A stretch of DNA of 64,000 nt from Photorhabdus caribbeanensis (GCF_018448885.1 NZ_RCWB01000016.1:1-64000); one strand, 5' to 3'. Shown: positions 21,855-32,981, numbered from the stretch's first letter. Made by a program: numbers and translations. The notes: generated by a model from the letters alone, not told the origin.

Positions 21855-22064
21855 ATGTCAAAAATTAAAGGTAACGTTAAGTGGTTTAATGAATCTAAAG
21901 GATTCGGGTTTATCACTCCAGAAGATGGTAGCAAAGACGTATTTGTGCATTTCTCTGCTATTCAGAGTAACGGATTTAAGACTTTGGCAGAAGGTCAAAA
22001 AGTAGAGTTTGAAATCACTGACGGCGCTAAAGGTCCATCTGCTGTAAACGTTGTCGCTATCTGA
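21855..22064 (+). CDS. cspE: Cold-shock-domain protein CspE/CspC type
   Basis: Single cold-shock domain (69 aa), binding single-stranded DNA and RNA as a transcription antiterminator. RNP1 KGFGFITP and RNP2 VFVHFSAI are intact. The ATG at 21855 has AAGG upstream. The position beside crcB and the lip genes matches E. coli cspE. The terminator lies just downstream. A 5' leader of over 100 bases may exist, since the upstream 219 bp hold no other gene. Confidence 0.95.
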   Translation: MSKIKGNVKWFNESKGFGFITPEDGSKDVFVHFSAIQSNGFKTLAEGQKVEFEITDGAKGPSAVNVVAI

Positions 22065-22082
22065 TTTTAACTCCGTATTTCG

Positions 22083-22111
22083 AAAACCCGTTATTTTAAC
22101 GGGTTTTTTTT
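22083..22111. terminator. Bidirectional terminator between cspE and crcB
   Basis: AAAACCCGTTA pairs with TAACGGGTTTT around three bases and is followed by T residues on the plus strand. It serves cspE and, in reverse, the convergent crcB. Confidence 0.9.
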
Positions 22112-22140
22112 GCCTTGTGTGATATGCAGGTAATTTTAAG

Positions 22141-22515
22141 TTAAAGTTCATGCATCAATACAAAAGCTAACATGGTCATTAATAATGATCCAAAAAGATT
22201 AAGCAAAACTGTTCCCAGTGCCCATCCTAGTTTTCCTTCCTGTAACAAATAAACAATTTCAACAGAAAATGTGGAAAAGGTTGTTAAACCTCCACAAAAA
22301 CCGGTGGTCAACATCAATTTCCAGGCCGGATCGAGATGGGTGGATTTATTAAAATAGGCCAATCCTAGCCCGATAATTAATGCACCGATACAGTTAACGG
22401 TAAGGGTGCCAATCGCGATATTAGAAGAAATATTATTAAGGCGGAGGCTGATAAACCAGCGTAATACGCTGCCTAAGCCACCTCCGATAAATATAGCCAG
22501 AATAATATTAATCAT
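22141..22515 (-). CDS. crcB: Fluoride channel CrcB (Fluc)
   Basis: Small inner-membrane fluoride channel working as a dual-topology dimer, protecting against fluoride. The 124-aa frame has four hydrophobic helices and the family signature [13 protein letters not shown] near residue 73. The start ATG at 22515 matches E. coli CrcB. A longer open frame reaches 22566 but its extra codons lie inside an ERIC repeat. That repeat begins three bases upstream of the ATG, so the ribosome-binding region (GATGACGGG) is ERIC-derived. Confidence 0.93.
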   Translation of the reverse strand: MINIILAIFIGGGLGSVLRWFISLRLNNISSNIAIGTLTVNCIGALIIGLGLAYFNKSTHLDPAWKLMLTTGFCGGLTTFSTFSVEIVYLLQEGKLGWALGTVLLNLFGSLLMTMLAFVLMHEL

Positions 22516-22517
22516 AA

Positions 22518-22644
22518 TATACCCGTCATCTTTCAAACTGCCTCTTTGTTGGCTGCACTCGCTCACCCCGGTAACATAGTTTGCTATGCTCCTGGGGATT
22601 CACTCCCTTGCCGTCGCGATGCAGCTTGAAATCCATAGGGTATA
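22518..22644 (-). repeat. ERIC repeat, copy 2 (127 bp)
   Basis: TATACC and GGTATA termini, with the core GCTCCTGGGGATTCACTCCC and CTCACCCCGGTAACATAG matching the ERIC consensus. Same orientation as copy 1. It lies in the lipA-crcB interval directly against the crcB start codon and 15 bp from the lipA stop. Confidence 0.94.
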
Positions 22645-22659
22645 AGCAACTGGGTTATT

Positions 22660-23625
22660 TTATTTGACTTCTTCACCTTTGGCTTGCAAGTCAGCATGGT
22701 AAGAAGAACGGACAAATGGACCGCAAGCGGCATGGGTGAACCCCATAGCCAACGCTTCTTCTTTCATTTCATCAAATTCCTGTGGGCTGACATAGCGTTG
22801 TACCGGTAAATGATGACGACTAGGCTGTAGATATTGGCCCAGGGTCAGCATGGTAACACCGTGGCGGCGCAGGTCACGCATAACGTCAAGAATTTCTTCG
22901 TTGGTTTCACCGAGGCCGACCATCAGACCGGATTTAGTTGGAATATCCGGGTGGGCTTCTTTAAACTTTTCAAGTAATTTTAGTGACCACTCATAGTTTG
23001 CGCCAGGGCGCACTTGACGGTAAATCCGAGGTACGTTTTCCAGGTTATGGTTAAAGACATCGGGCGGTGTTGCTGTCAGGATTTCAAGTGCGCGATCCAT
23101 ACGTCCACGGAAGTCAGGCACTAAGGTTTCAATTTTGATGGATGGATTTTTTTCACGAATCGCAGAGATGCAATCAGCAAAGTGTTGAGCGCCACCGTCA
23201 CGTAGATCATCACGGTCAACAGAGGTGATGACAACGTAGCGCAGAGCCATATCTTTAATGGTTTGAGCCAGTTTTACCGGTTCGTTGGTGTCAGGCGCCA
23301 TTGGGCGGCCGTGTGCGACATCACAGAAAGGGCAACGACGGGTACAAATTGCGCCGAGGATCATAAAGGTTGCTGTACCGTGATTGAAACATTCAGCCAG
23401 GTTAGGGCAAGACGCTTCTTCACAAACGGAATGCAGACCATTTTTGCGCATGGCAGATTTGATGCCCTGAATGCGGCTGGAATCCGCAGGAAGTTTGATT
23501 TTCATCCACTCAGGTTTACGCAAGATTTCTGTACGTTCGGTTATCACTGTTTTGACAGGGATCAACGCCATTTTGTCTGCGTCGCGGTACTTAACGCCGC
23601 GTTCCATCTGAATTGGTTTACTCAT
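22660..23625 (-). CDS. lipA: Lipoyl synthase LipA
   Basis: Radical SAM enzyme that inserts two sulfur atoms into octanoyl groups on E2 and H proteins. The auxiliary cluster cysteines are in [12 protein letters not shown] (about residue 68) and the radical SAM cluster in CTRRCPFC (about residue 94). The length of 321 aa equals E. coli LipA. It lies downstream of lipB on the same strand with a 110-bp gap; the intervening tatE and ybeF of E. coli are absent. Confidence 0.97.
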   Translation of the reverse strand: MSKPIQMERGVKYRDADKMALIPVKTVITERTEILRKPEWMKIKLPADSSRIQGIKSAMRKNGLHSVCEEASCPNLAECFNHGTATFMILGAICTRRCPFCDVAHGRPMAPDTNEPVKLAQTIKDMALRYVVITSVDRDDLRDGGAQHFADCISAIREKNPSIKIETLVPDFRGRMDRALEILTATPPDVFNHNLENVPRIYRQVRPGANYEWSLKLLEKFKEAHPDIPTKSGLMVGLGETNEEILDVMRDLRRHGVTMLTLGQYLQPSRHHLPVQRYVSPQEFDEMKEEALAMGFTHAACGPFVRSSYHADLQAKGEEVK

Positions 23626-23735
23626 AATCGTGCTGGTTCCAGTGTTAAATTCATCAGGTTGAGATTTATCATTCAGTCTACTGTATGATAATCCATTAAA
23701 AAATTTTTGAAAAATGTTAAAAAATTATAGCATCT

Positions 23736-24413
23736 TTAATTGTTCAGTTTAAATCCTAACTGTTGGCAAAATTTCTCCACCAAAATAGGTTGTACTTGTT
23801 CAACAGTAATTCCAGGAACTAAGTCACTGAGTTGAATCATTTTCATGCCAGCATAGCCACAAGGGTTAATACGCAAAAAGGGTTCTAAATCCATTGCAAT
23901 ATTGAAGGCTAACCCGTGGAAAGAACAACCTTTGCGTATCCGTAATCCAAGGGAGCAAATTTTGGCTTCATTGACGTAGACACCTGGGGCATCCGGGCGG
24001 GCATAGGCTTTCACACCAAAGTGAGCAAGGGTTTTAATGACAGTATCCTCTATCGCCGTAACCAGTTGCCGTACACCAATTTTGGCGCGTTTGATGTCAA
24101 TCATGACATACATAACCTGCTGACCAGGGCCATGATAGGTGACTTGTCCACCACGATCGGATTGAATAATCGGAATATCACCGAGGGACAGCAAATGTTC
24201 TGCTTTACCTGCTTGCCCTTGAGTAAAGACTTTTGGATGCTGTACCAGCCAGATTTCATCAGGTGTATTGGTATCTCGCTGCTCAGTAAACAAGTGCATT
24301 GCATCAGAAATCGGCCCGTAGGGTTGTATTCCTAATTGACGTAAGAAAATCGTTTTATGTTGCAATTGAAACTTCATTTGATAGCTATAAGATTTGGTCA
24401 GTATAACCCTCAT
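23736..24413 (-). CDS. lipB: Octanoyltransferase LipB
   Basis: Transfers octanoate from acyl carrier protein to lipoyl domains, the substrate for LipA. The family motif [11 protein letters not shown] is near residue 88, the lysine in [11 protein letters not shown] and the catalytic cysteine in NPCGYAG. Two starts are possible: ATG at 24413 (225 aa, with GGTGAG upstream) or ATG at 24377 (213 aa, equal in length to E. coli LipB). I list the longer form, but the first 12 residues are not conserved. It lies 94 bp after ybeD. Confidence 0.94.
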   Translation of the reverse strand: MRVILTKSYSYQMKFQLQHKTIFLRQLGIQPYGPISDAMHLFTEQRDTNTPDEIWLVQHPKVFTQGQAGKAEHLLSLGDIPIIQSDRGGQVTYHGPGQQVMYVMIDIKRAKIGVRQLVTAIEDTVIKTLAHFGVKAYARPDAPGVYVNEAKICSLGLRIRKGCSFHGLAFNIAMDLEPFLRINPCGYAGMKMIQLSDLVPGITVEQVQPILVEKFCQQLGFKLNN

Positions 24414-24507
24414 AAGAAGTTCTCACCAGTTTAGTGCGCCTGAAACAGTGGTATTTCTGATAGGCAAAGAATCCCCTGTGGAATTATAGGGGATTTTTTG
24501 GTTTCTA

Positions 24508-24771
24508 TTACAATACGACTCGTACCAGTTCAAGGTTCCCTAACTCTTCATACAACGTTTCTACCTGTTCAATATGAGTCGCATTGATGGTGATGGATAC
24601 TGAGTGGTAGTTGCCTTTGCTGCTTGGTTTCACTTGTGGAGAGTAATCGCCCGGTGCGTGGCGTTGAACTACCTCAACGACCTGATTGACTAACTCAGGT
24701 TCCGCTAAGCCCATCACTTTGTAAGTGAATGAACAAGGGAACTCAAGTAGTTCATTTAATTTTGTTTTCAT
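24508..24771 (-). CDS. ybeD: Conserved protein YbeD (DUF493)
   Basis: An 87-aa ACT-like (DUF493) protein always found between dacA and lipB in enterobacteria. The E. coli-like sequence begins [17 protein letters not shown]. Its biochemical role is not established, though the neighbourhood suggests a link with lipoylation. The gap to dacA (156 bp) contains two hairpins. Confidence 0.92.
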   Translation of the reverse strand: MKTKLNELLEFPCSFTYKVMGLAEPELVNQVVEVVQRHAPGDYSPQVKPSSKGNYHSVSITINATHIEQVETLYEELGNLELVRVVL

Positions 24772-24834
24772 GGGCGCTCCTGTTTTGCTTTCCGCGATAT
24801 GTACGGTCAGTTTTTCTGTAAAATTTGATACTTT

Positions 24835-24885
24835 CCCCCGCCTTAAAATGCGGGGGTGTTTATTGTGATCGGGCGGTAGCCCGAT
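24835..24885 (-). terminator. Two hairpins between dacA and ybeD
   Basis: CCCCCGC/GCGGGGG (24835-24856) and ATCGGGC/GCCCGAT (24868-24885) are perfect stems downstream of dacA. Neither has a good T tract on the minus strand, so they may slow 3' decay or only partly terminate dacA transcripts. Confidence 0.5.
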
Positions 24886-24927
24886 TCGCTTTGGCGGACT
24901 CTGTTTATCGCTTAATTATCTTAAGAA

Positions 24928-26139
24928 TTAGCCAAACCAATGATGAAATAGTAGCTTGATGTAATCGATAAAACGGCTGAAGATACCGCCTTCTTTTACT
25001 TCATTCATGACGACTAAAGGCCGCTGTTCAATAGTCTTGCCATCAAGTTGAAAGTTGATAGTCCCTACGACTTGATTTCTCGCCAGTGGTGCATGTAATT
25101 CACTATTATTCATGACATAGCTGGCTTTCAGATCTTTCAGACGACCTCGGGGAATAGTCAGATAAACATCTTTATCAACACCTAACTGAACCCTATCGTT
25201 ATCTCCAAACCAGACTGGTTCAGAAGCAAATTCTTTGTTTGCTTGCAGAGGAGCAACAGTTTCAAAGAAACGGAAACCCCAGGTTAGGAGTTTCTTACTT
25301 TCTGTTTCCCGGCCTTTATAAGTGTGGCCGCCTAATACCGCAGAAATCAGGCGCATATCGCCTTCCGTTGCAGAAGCAACCAAGTTATAGCCCGCAGCGC
25401 TAGTGTGACCGGTTTTGATACCATCGACATTCAGGCTTTTATCCCACAACAAGCCGTTACGGTTTGTCTGACGAATATTGTTGTAGGTAAACTCTTTTTC
25501 TTTATAGATGGCGTACTCTTCGGGAACATCACGGATCAGAGCTTGACCAATCAGCGCCATATCTCGGGCGGAGCTATATTGGCCTTCTGCATCTAGACCA
25601 TGAACGGTTTTGAAATTCGTATTCTTTAATCCAAGCGATTTCACATAACCATTCATTAAATTAACGAAAGATTCTTGGCTGCCGGCAACATAATCTGCCA
25701 TTGCAACACAGGCATCGTTACCGGATTGCAAGTTTATACCGCGGGATAACATAGAAACCGAGACCTGATCGCCTGGCTTGAGGAACATCAGGGAAGATCC
25801 TTTAAATACCGGATTACCTGTTGCCCATGCATCAGTACCAACAGTGACCATATCATTTGGGTGGATTTTGCCTGATTTAATTGCTTGACCAATAACATAA
25901 CTGGTCATCATTTTTGTCAGGCTGGCAGGATCACGGTGTGCATCTGCATTCATTTCGGCCAGCACTTTGCCTGAATTATAGTCGATAAGGATATAAGCTT
26001 CCGCATCGACCTGAGGCACGCCTGGGATCATCGTTTTCAGGTTGACATCATTTCCATCGGCAAAGGCAGAAGCACTTATTGCCAACGCCATACCCAAGGT
26101 GGCGCTTTTTATAAAATGAGAAGTGGTTGTATATTTCAT
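24928..26139 (-). CDS. dacA: D-alanyl-D-alanine carboxypeptidase PBP5 (DacA)
   Basis: Periplasmic, inner-membrane-anchored carboxypeptidase that trims the terminal D-Ala of peptidoglycan pentapeptides. The penicillin-binding triad is SLTK (Ser73), SGN (139-141) and KTG (242-244). A signal peptide runs to about residue 27 (ASA-FA), and the C-terminal amphipathic helix anchors the protein ([16 protein letters not shown]). The ATG at 26139 gives 403 aa, the E. coli length; the open frame upstream to 26277 is not coding. Confidence 0.96.
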   Translation of the reverse strand: MKYTTTSHFIKSATLGMALAISASAFADGNDVNLKTMIPGVPQVDAEAYILIDYNSGKVLAEMNADAHRDPASLTKMMTSYVIGQAIKSGKIHPNDMVTVGTDAWATGNPVFKGSSLMFLKPGDQVSVSMLSRGINLQSGNDACVAMADYVAGSQESFVNLMNGYVKSLGLKNTNFKTVHGLDAEGQYSSARDMALIGQALIRDVPEEYAIYKEKEFTYNNIRQTNRNGLLWDKSLNVDGIKTGHTSAAGYNLVASATEGDMRLISAVLGGHTYKGRETESKKLLTWGFRFFETVAPLQANKEFASEPVWFGDNDRVQLGVDKDVYLTIPRGRLKDLKASYVMNNSELHAPLARNQVVGTINFQLDGKTIEQRPLVVMNEVKEGGIFSRFIDYIKLLFHHWFG

Positions 26140-26253
26140 GGTCGGTTGGACAGCATCCGTGAGAATAAGGTTGATATCGAGCCACATCATAGCAAATGAA
26201 AAAAATAGTGACATTGCCAAATTTTGACAAGACTCAGGTTTACATTTTTTTAC

Positions 26254-26298
26254 TTCTCTTACTGATATCTGAATCAAGGTGAGATATCAGTAAGAGAA
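26254..26298. repeat. 17-bp perfect hairpin after rlpA
   Basis: TTCTCTTACTGATATCT (26254-26270) and its exact complement (26282-26298) flank an 11-base loop, starting 4 bp from the rlpA stop codon. On the minus strand the stem is followed by AGTAAAAAAA rather than T, so it is not a standard intrinsic terminator for rlpA. It may protect the 3' end or act as an attenuator ahead of dacA. Confidence 0.8.
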
Positions 26299-26301
26299 CG
26301 A

Positions 26302-27312
26302 TTAGGGACTGACGATAAAAGAAGATTGCTGTATCTGGTCAGCCAGTTTTTGTTGTAAATCGGCAGCTTGCTGGCGATTGTTGAATGGCCCCAACTGTAC
26401 ACGATAAACGTTACTATGCTGAGTTATGCGTCCTTGAACATTAAAGCGTTGCGTTAGTGTTTGTTGCCACTCTTTTGCTCGTTGTTCACTGCTAACAGCG
26501 CCAACCTGAACCATAAAGCCATTTGCTGAGGCGGCTGTTGGCGCTGTTACTGTCGAAATACTGTTTGTAACAGGTTTAGGGGGGGGCAGCTTCATTGCGG
26601 GTAGTTGTTCGGTAGTTTCCGGTTGTACCATCAATGATTGAGTCTGTTCCATTGGCTGATTTGTTAAAGGCTGGCTGCCTGTCTGATCAGGGACGTTCTC
26701 CATTGTTGGTGTTCCCAGTGGGCTGGTTGTCAGCGTCGGTCTCCCCGGTAGAGCGTAACTCTGTTTAACTATCCGGCTGCCAATGGTGCCGGGACCAGAT
26801 ACAGAGCTGTCTTGGGCAACCTCAATAAAATCAACTTTAATTTTGGTACTTTGAGTCAGGTTTAAGCGTTCAGCGGAAGCCTTCGATAGATCGATAATGC
26901 GTCCTGGTTTGTAAGGACCACGGTCATTGACTCTAACAATCATCATACGGCCATTGCTCAAGTTGGTTACACGGACATAACTTGGAATTGGCAGGGTAGG
27001 ATGGGCGGCTGTCAGCGCATAAGGATTAAAACGCTCACCAATTGCGGTCATTTTGCCGCTAGATTCTTCACCGTACCAACTCGCATAACCTGTTTCACTG
27101 AACTGAGAAGGATCTTGCACAATATGATAAGTATGTCCGTTCACCTGATAATCATTGTTGGCGCTAGGGTGATAAGGCTCGTAGCGAGGTTCTGCTCCCA
27201 GAACATTCTGAGTTGGTACTGCTGGTGGCAGGGAAGGTTTTTGTTTGTCAGGAGTAGTACAGCCGGATAGCAGGGCTGCAATCATGCCAAATATAAGCCA
27301 GTGTTGACGCAT
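26302..27312 (-). CDS. rlpA: Septal-ring lytic transglycosylase RlpA, lipoprotein
   Basis: Outer-membrane lipoprotein with a lipobox LLSGC (Cys18). A double-psi beta-barrel domain at about residues 70-165 (GYASWYGEE and VRVNDRGPY motifs) cleaves naked glycan strands in homologues. A Pro/Thr/Gln-rich linker follows, and a C-terminal SPOR domain (about 262-336) binds denuded septal peptidoglycan. Length 336 aa, a little shorter than E. coli (362). It is the last gene of the rsfS-rlmH-mrdA-mrdB-rlpA run. Confidence 0.93.
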   Translation of the reverse strand: MRQHWLIFGMIAALLSGCTTPDKQKPSLPPAVPTQNVLGAEPRYEPYHPSANNDYQVNGHTYHIVQDPSQFSETGYASWYGEESSGKMTAIGERFNPYALTAAHPTLPIPSYVRVTNLSNGRMMIVRVNDRGPYKPGRIIDLSKASAERLNLTQSTKIKVDFIEVAQDSSVSGPGTIGSRIVKQSYALPGRPTLTTSPLGTPTMENVPDQTGSQPLTNQPMEQTQSLMVQPETTEQLPAMKLPPPKPVTNSISTVTAPTAASANGFMVQVGAVSSEQRAKEWQQTLTQRFNVQGRITQHSNVYRVQLGPFNNRQQAADLQQKLADQIQQSSFIVSP

Positions 27313-27325
27313 TGAAACCTCTTCT

Positions 27326-28438
27326 CTATAAACTTTTAGACAATAATTTTCGGTGTGTGTGAATCGACATGATAATGCCGAAACCAGCCATTAAGACAAT
27401 TAACGCTGAGCCGCCATAACTGACAAATGGTAAAGGAACGCCTACTACAGGCAGAATGCCACTCACCATGCCGATATTGACGAAGATATAAACAAACAGG
27501 ATTAATACCAGGCCGCCGACCATAACCCGGCCAAAAGTGTTCTGTGCTCTGGTTGCGATGACCAATCCACGCATAATTAATAACATATATAATGTTAATA
27601 ACAGTAGTACGCCAATCAAACCAAGTTCTTCCGACAGTACGGCAAATATGAAATCTGTATGACGTTCCGGCAGGAATTCCAATTGAGATTGTGTTCCTAA
27701 TAGCCAGCCTTTACCTGATAATCCACCGGAACCAATCGCGATTTTTGATTGAATAATATGGTACCCCTTACCTAGTGGATCGCTTTCTGGATCAAGTAGC
27801 ATCATGACACGATCGCGCTGATAGCCATGCATCAGGAAGAACCACAAAATGGGGATAAAACAGGCTAACAGTAGAGCTGCAATACCGATCAATCGCCAAC
27901 TCATGCCAGAAAGGAACAGGACGAATAGACCGGAAGCTGCGATCAGAATTGAAGTCCCCAAATCTGGTTGAGCGGCGACCAGTAGAGTAGGCAGAAAAAT
28001 GAGCATCAGAGCGATGGTGGTATTTTTCAGCGATGGGGGGCATAAATCGCGGTTCATAAAGCGTGCGATCATCAGTGGTACGGCGATTTTGGCAATCTCA
28101 GAAGGTTGGAAACGGATAATGCCTAAATCCAGCCAGCGTTGCGCACCTTTACTTATTTGCCCGAAAGCATCGACAAAAATCAGTAAAATAATACAAACAA
28201 TATAGAGATGGGGCGCCCAGCTTTCATAAACTCTTGGCGGAATCTGCGCCATGATGAGCATGATAACCAGCCCGGCGCCAATTTGGCCAATTTTGCGCTC
28301 CATCATACCCATATCTTGACCGCTGGCACTCCACATAATAAAAGCGCTATATATCAGCAATGCCAAAATGCACAGTAGTAACGGTGGGTCGATATGTAAT
28401 CTGGTCCAGAGAGGAACCCTTTTTTGGTTTTCTGTCAT
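27326..28438 (-). CDS. mrdB: Peptidoglycan glycosyltransferase RodA (MrdB)
   Basis: SEDS-family glycosyltransferase that polymerises lipid II during rod elongation together with PBP2. It has ten hydrophobic helices in 370 aa (the E. coli length). SEDS motifs are [25 protein letters not shown] and the C-terminal FVSYGGSAL. It follows mrdA by 8 bp, forming the elongasome pair. Confidence 0.96.
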   Translation of the reverse strand: MTENQKRVPLWTRLHIDPPLLLCILALLIYSAFIMWSASGQDMGMMERKIGQIGAGLVIMLIMAQIPPRVYESWAPHLYIVCIILLIFVDAFGQISKGAQRWLDLGIIRFQPSEIAKIAVPLMIARFMNRDLCPPSLKNTTIALMLIFLPTLLVAAQPDLGTSILIAASGLFVLFLSGMSWRLIGIAALLLACFIPILWFFLMHGYQRDRVMMLLDPESDPLGKGYHIIQSKIAIGSGGLSGKGWLLGTQSQLEFLPERHTDFIFAVLSEELGLIGVLLLLTLYMLLIMRGLVIATRAQNTFGRVMVGGLVLILFVYIFVNIGMVSGILPVVGVPLPFVSYGGSALIVLMAGFGIIMSIHTHRKLLSKSL

Positions 28439-28446
28439 GGTGTTAA

Positions 28447-30342
28447 TCAGTCACTTGCTGTTCCGGGAGGTGTAGGGACAGCATTCGGCAATGTTGTGTT
28501 GTTATCCCCTAATAGTACATGGTCTAGGATTTGGCGAACAAGGGTTCCCACTGCTGGACCTGCACCACCATTCTCCAAAATAATGGAAAGGGCTACAGTT
28601 GGATTCTCATAAGGGGCGAAAGCGATCATCAGCTTATGATCCCGTAAATGCTCAGCAATTTTACTGGCATTATAGGTTTCATAACTGTAGACCTGTGCTG
28701 TTCCCGATTTGACCGCTGCTTTATAAGGCGCGCCAATAAAGCTCTTGTGGCCGGTGCCATTTGGCAGATTAGCCACACCGTACATACCGCTTTTTGCCAA
28801 TTCCCAATATCCTGAGTGGATATCGCCAATCTGAATGTTTTCTGTTTGTTGATAAGGGATCATCTCACCTTTCAGCTTCTTGCTTAGCAGCAGATGTGGT
28901 GTTTTTACATTACCGTCGTTGATTAAGGTTATCAGCGCTTTCACCATTTGAATGGGTGTTGCTGTCCAATATCCCTGGCCGATGCCAACAGGGATGGTAT
29001 CTCCTTGGTACCAAGGTTTTTTATATTTTCTTTGTTTCCAGTCACGAGTAGGCATGATACCGGTGCGTTCTTCGGCTAGGTCGATGCCAGTATTTTCGCC
29101 ATAGCCAAACTTGGTCATCCATTCAGATAGACGATCAATTCCCATATCATAGGCAACTTGATAGAAGAAAGTATCCGCCGATTCTACAATGGCTTTGTGT
29201 GCATTGAGACTGCCATGCCCCCAACGTTTCCAGTCACGGTAGCGTTTTTCTGAACCCGGTAATTGCCACCAACCCGGATCAAAAATGGTGGTATTTTTAT
29301 TGATAACACCTGTGCTTAGCGCTGCAACGGTAATAAAAGGTTTCACTGTTGAAGCGGGAGGGTAGATCCCTTGAGTAGCACGATTAATAAGCGGCCTATC
29401 AGGGTTGTTTAATAGTTCCTGGTAGTTTTTATTGGAGATACCATTTACGAATAGGTTTGGATCATAACTTGGGTTAGATACCAGCGCCAGAATTTCGCCA
29501 TTACGTGGATCACTGACAACAACTGCCGCGCGGCTGGTTGTGAGGAGTTTCTCAATGTAGATCTGCAATTCGAGATCGATAGTGAGGTAAATATCTTGTC
29601 CGGCTTGCGGTGGTTGTTCATGTAATTGGCGTATCACTCGGCCTCGGTTATTCACTTCGACTTCTTCGTAACCTGTTTTGCCGTGTAAAACAGCTTCATA
29701 GTAGCGTTCAATACCCAGTTTGCCGATGTCATGGGTGGCGGCATAATTAGGTAAAATACCTTCTTTATCCAGTCGTTCTACATCTTTATCATTAATTTTA
29801 GCAACATAGCCGATAATATGCGTCAGTGCTGAACCATAGGGATAGAAGCGGCGTTGATAGCCTTTTATTTCAAAACCAGGGAAACGATATTGGTTAACGG
29901 CAAAGCGTGCGACTTGAATATGATCAAGTGACGTTTTTAATGGAATAGAGGTAAAGCGGCGCGAACGTTTACGCTCTTTTTCAAAGTTGGCAATGTCTTC
30001 GTCAGTCAGATCGATAACATCACGTAAATCATTCAGCGTTTGCTCAAGGTTTTCTACCTTTTCGGGGATGATTTCTAACTGGTAGATGGTTCGATTAAGC
30101 GCTAATGGTGTGCCGTTACGGTCATAGATGATACCGCGGCTTGGCGCAATTGGAACCAGTTTAATACGATTTTCGTTTGAACGAGTTTGATAGTCTTCGT
30201 GGCGAGTAATTTGTAAATGGTAAAGATTGGCAATCAGGATACCAGTCAGTACCAGGATGATAATAAACGCCACCAATGCGCGGCGAGCAAATAGGGCTGA
30301 TTCAGCCGTATAATCACGAAAAGGGGTACGTTTATTTTTCAT
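28447..30342 (-). CDS. mrdA: Penicillin-binding protein 2 (MrdA)
   Basis: Monofunctional transpeptidase of cell elongation. There is an N-terminal membrane anchor at about residues 20-42, a pedestal domain, and a transpeptidase domain with STVKPF (active-site Ser near 330), ESADTFF (SxD) and KSGTAQ (KTG-type). Length 631 aa (E. coli 633). It lies 39 bp after rlmH and 8 bp before mrdB. Confidence 0.97.
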   Translation of the reverse strand: MKNKRTPFRDYTAESALFARRALVAFIIILVLTGILIANLYHLQITRHEDYQTRSNENRIKLVPIAPSRGIIYDRNGTPLALNRTIYQLEIIPEKVENLEQTLNDLRDVIDLTDEDIANFEKERKRSRRFTSIPLKTSLDHIQVARFAVNQYRFPGFEIKGYQRRFYPYGSALTHIIGYVAKINDKDVERLDKEGILPNYAATHDIGKLGIERYYEAVLHGKTGYEEVEVNNRGRVIRQLHEQPPQAGQDIYLTIDLELQIYIEKLLTTSRAAVVVSDPRNGEILALVSNPSYDPNLFVNGISNKNYQELLNNPDRPLINRATQGIYPPASTVKPFITVAALSTGVINKNTTIFDPGWWQLPGSEKRYRDWKRWGHGSLNAHKAIVESADTFFYQVAYDMGIDRLSEWMTKFGYGENTGIDLAEERTGIMPTRDWKQRKYKKPWYQGDTIPVGIGQGYWTATPIQMVKALITLINDGNVKTPHLLLSKKLKGEMIPYQQTENIQIGDIHSGYWELAKSGMYGVANLPNGTGHKSFIGAPYKAAVKSGTAQVYSYETYNASKIAEHLRDHKLMIAFAPYENPTVALSIILENGGAGPAVGTLVRQILDHVLLGDNNTTLPNAVPTPPGTASD

Positions 30343-30381
30343 CCCATTGCCAGAATTCGCTTTTATCCGTTGATAACCAAA

Positions 30382-30852
30382 TTATTCCCGATGATAGGGA
30401 TGATTGGTGGTAATGCTCCATGCCCGGTACAGGCTTTCCGCAACCAAAACCCGGACCAGAGGATGGGGTAAGGTCAGCGGTGACAGTGACCAGCTTTGTT
30501 CTGCGGCAGCTTTACATGCTGGAGCGAGACCTTCTGGTCCGCCTATCAATAAACTGACATCTCTGCCATCCCGTTTCCACTGTTCAAGCTGTTGCGCTAG
30601 TTGAGGCGTTTCCCAACGGGAACCCGGAATGTCCAAGGTAACAATACAGTTGCCTTTGCCAATAGCGGCCAGCATCTGTTCACCTTCTTTTTCCAGAATG
30701 CGTTTAATATCTGCATTCTTGCCCCGTTTGCCTGCCGGAATTTCTACCAGATCAAATGGCATGTCTTTGGGGAAACGGCGCAAATAATCTATAAAGCCGG
30801 CCTGTATCCAGTCCGGCATTTTTGTACCTACAGCGATTAATTGCAGCTTCAA
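30382..30852 (-). CDS. rlmH: 23S rRNA pseudouridine-1915 N3-methyltransferase RlmH
   Basis: SPOUT methyltransferase modifying pseudouridine 1915 in helix 69 of 23S rRNA within the 70S ribosome. SAM-binding segments LLIGGPEGL and [18 protein letters not shown] are present. The conserved N-terminus begins [12 protein letters not shown]. No ATG stands there, but a TTG at 30852 has GGAG five bases upstream and gives 156 aa (E. coli 155), so I take TTG as the start. It begins 2 bp after the rsfS stop. Confidence 0.94.
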   Translation of the reverse strand: MKLQLIAVGTKMPDWIQAGFIDYLRRFPKDMPFDLVEIPAGKRGKNADIKRILEKEGEQMLAAIGKGNCIVTLDIPGSRWETPQLAQQLEQWKRDGRDVSLLIGGPEGLAPACKAAAEQSWSLSPLTLPHPLVRVLVAESLYRAWSITTNHPYHRE

Positions 30853-30854
30853 AT

Positions 30855-31181
30855 TCAGCTCCAAAGCTTTTCAAGTTCATACATGCGGCGGCTCTCTTCT
30901 TGCATGACATGTACGATAACTTCACCGAGGTCTACGACGATCCAGTCAGATATGCCTTGTCCTTCAACGCCAAGTGGGATCAGGCCGCTGGCACGACAGT
31001 CATCAACCAGATTATCTGCGACAGACATCAGGTGGCGGTTGGAAGTTCCGGTACAGATAATCATACAATCGGTAATACTGGATTTCCCTTGAACATCCAG
31101 GGAAACGATATCCTGTGCTTTGGAGTTTTCAAGCTTATCAATAACAAACTGTTGGAGTTCTTTACCTTGCAAAAGGCTCAT
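30855..31181 (-). CDS. rsfS: Ribosomal silencing factor RsfS
   Basis: Binds protein uL14 of the large ribosomal subunit and blocks subunit joining in stationary phase and nutrient limitation. The family hallmark [19 protein letters not shown] is at about residues 29-47, and [15 protein letters not shown] is in the C-terminal half. Length 108 aa versus 105 in E. coli. It heads the rsfS-rlmH-mrdA-mrdB-rlpA operon. Confidence 0.96.
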   Translation of the reverse strand: MSLLQGKELQQFVIDKLENSKAQDIVSLDVQGKSSITDCMIICTGTSNRHLMSVADNLVDDCRASGLIPLGVEGQGISDWIVVDLGEVIVHVMQEESRRMYELEKLWS

Positions 31182-31279
31182 CCTTATTTTTTATCACAAT
31201 TGATTAAATAGTGCGGAATAATAGCATGTCAGGTCACTTAAGGGTAAGCCAACTAAGCGACTAATCGAGGTAGATTTCG

Positions 31280-31957
31280 CTATTGGCGATATAACCCCTG
31301 TGAATCTATATACTTTTGTACTGCAAGGGAGAGTAAATCGTCACAACTTAACCCTTGCTGGTGGCGTTGACGGATATCTGTTGCTGAGATAGGCAGTAGA
31401 GGTGTATCTGCCAGATAGATATAACCGTTAGGTTGATTACTAAGCTGGTTTGGATCGCAGATTTGATGTTCTGTAAGCCATTTTTGCATTTCAGTTGTGG
31501 AAAACTGGGTTTGATAACCAGGACGAGCACAAACCAGCAAATGGCAGAGGCTCAGCAGTTCTTGCCAACGATGCCAAGTATGCAGTGATAATAAAGCATC
31601 TTGGCCGATTATAAATGCCAGTGGTTGCTCATTGCTAAGTTCCTGACGGAATGACTCTAGCGTATCAATTGTGTAGGAGGGAGTGGTGCGCTCCAGTTCA
31701 CGCTTATCGACGGTGAACAGAGGGTTATCTTGTACAGCCAGTTGTACCATTTCAAGCCGCTGTTGTGCAGTGGCTTCTGGTTGTGGGCGGTGTGGGGGGA
31801 CGTGATTTGGTAGTAAAATCACTTGTTTCAGGCCAATTTGATATGCCAGGGTTTCAATTGGTTGTAAATGCCCGTAATGGATGGGATCGAATGTTCCACC
31901 AAATAATGCTTGAATAACGGGTTGTTTCGGGCAAGTAGAATTAGTGGTATGAGGCAT
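31280..31957 (-). CDS. nadD: Nicotinate-nucleotide adenylyltransferase NadD
   Basis: Adenylates nicotinic acid mononucleotide to deamido-NAD in NAD synthesis. The nucleotidyltransferase motif [11 protein letters not shown] is at about residue 20 and the second motif ISATDIRQR near the C-terminus. The ATG at 31957 gives 225 aa and overlaps the end of holA by 17 bp; the ATG at 31987 would overlap further and add unconserved residues. The E. coli gene cobC, which lies between nadD and rsfS, is missing. Confidence 0.94.
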   Translation of the reverse strand: MPHTTNSTCPKQPVIQALFGGTFDPIHYGHLQPIETLAYQIGLKQVILLPNHVPPHRPQPEATAQQRLEMVQLAVQDNPLFTVDKRELERTTPSYTIDTLESFRQELSNEQPLAFIIGQDALLSLHTWHRWQELLSLCHLLVCARPGYQTQFSTTEMQKWLTEHQICDPNQLSNQPNGYIYLADTPLLPISATDIRQRHQQGLSCDDLLSLAVQKYIDSQGLYRQ

Positions 31958-32981
31958 TAAGAAAGCTCTCAGGTAAGGTTTTTCCACATAACAGCATGGA
32001 AAGAGTTTCTAAATCTGACCAGATAGATTGGCCGTAATCCTGTTTGATCTGGCGTTCCATCTGTACAAGTAAATGAAGCGCTCGCTGCAAATCATGTTGA
32101 GTGAGACGTTGCAGTGCGCTTGTCAGTAATGGACGACGGTTTTGCCATACCCGATGCTGATCTAACAATGTTTTTATCGGGGTTGTGGTACCTTGGCGTT
32201 TCAGTGTGAGTAGCAGCAGCAATTCCCGCTGTACGGTACGTAATAGAATAACAGCTTCGCAATCTTCCTGTTTTAACTGTTTCAGAATATGCCAGGCTCG
32301 TTTTGCTTTTCCCGCTAATAATGCGTCTACCCAGTGATAAGGTGTAAAGTGAGCCGCATCATTCACTGCATTTTCAATACGATGTAAGGTCAGTTTACCA
32401 TCTGGATATAGCAGCGAGAGTCGCTCAAGTGCCTGAGCTAACGCCAGTAAATTTCCTTCATAGCAGTAACACAGTAGTTGATTGGCTTGTTCTTCCAGCG
32501 CCAATTTCATGGCTTTGGCCCGTTGTGCAACCCATTGCGGCAGACGGTTCTGTTCGGGGGTCTGACAACTGACATAAACACCGTTTTTTCCTAGCACTTT
32601 GAACCAGTTACTGTTCTCCTGCGCTTTGGTCAATTTCAGACCACGTAGTATTAACAGTATATCTGGGTGAAGAAGCTCTGCTAGTTTTACCAGTTGTTCA
32701 GCCATTGCTGCGTTAGGGCCATTTTCCGGCAGAAGCAAAGTGAGTGTTTGGCGGCTAGCAAATAGACTTAATGACTGACAGATACCAAATATCTCGTCCC
32801 ATTCGGTATGGTTGTCCAGCGTATAGGTGAAGTGTTCAGTGAATGCGTGTTTTTCAGCAGCCTTGCGGATATGATCCTGGCTTTCCTGTAATAGTAGGGG
32901 TTCATTACCCCATATCAGATAACAGTTTCGCAGCCCCTCATTGAGCTGCGAAATCAGTTGTTCGGGATAGAGTTTGATCAT
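31941..32981 (-). CDS. holA: DNA polymerase III delta subunit HolA
   Basis: Clamp-loader subunit that opens the beta sliding clamp. The 346-aa sequence begins MIKLYPEQL and keeps the delta-family N-terminal AAA+ fold ([13 protein letters not shown]) and the helical collar. Length 343 in E. coli. The start overlaps the lptE stop by 4 bp, so holA is coupled to lptE and leuS. Confidence 0.95.
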   Translation of the reverse strand: MIKLYPEQLISQLNEGLRNCYLIWGNEPLLLQESQDHIRKAAEKHAFTEHFTYTLDNHTEWDEIFGICQSLSLFASRQTLTLLLPENGPNAAMAEQLVKLAELLHPDILLILRGLKLTKAQENSNWFKVLGKNGVYVSCQTPEQNRLPQWVAQRAKAMKLALEEQANQLLCYCYEGNLLALAQALERLSLLYPDGKLTLHRIENAVNDAAHFTPYHWVDALLAGKAKRAWHILKQLKQEDCEAVILLRTVQRELLLLLTLKRQGTTTPIKTLLDQHRVWQNRRPLLTSALQRLTQHDLQRALHLLVQMERQIKQDYGQSIWSDLETLSMLLCGKTLPESFLNASYH

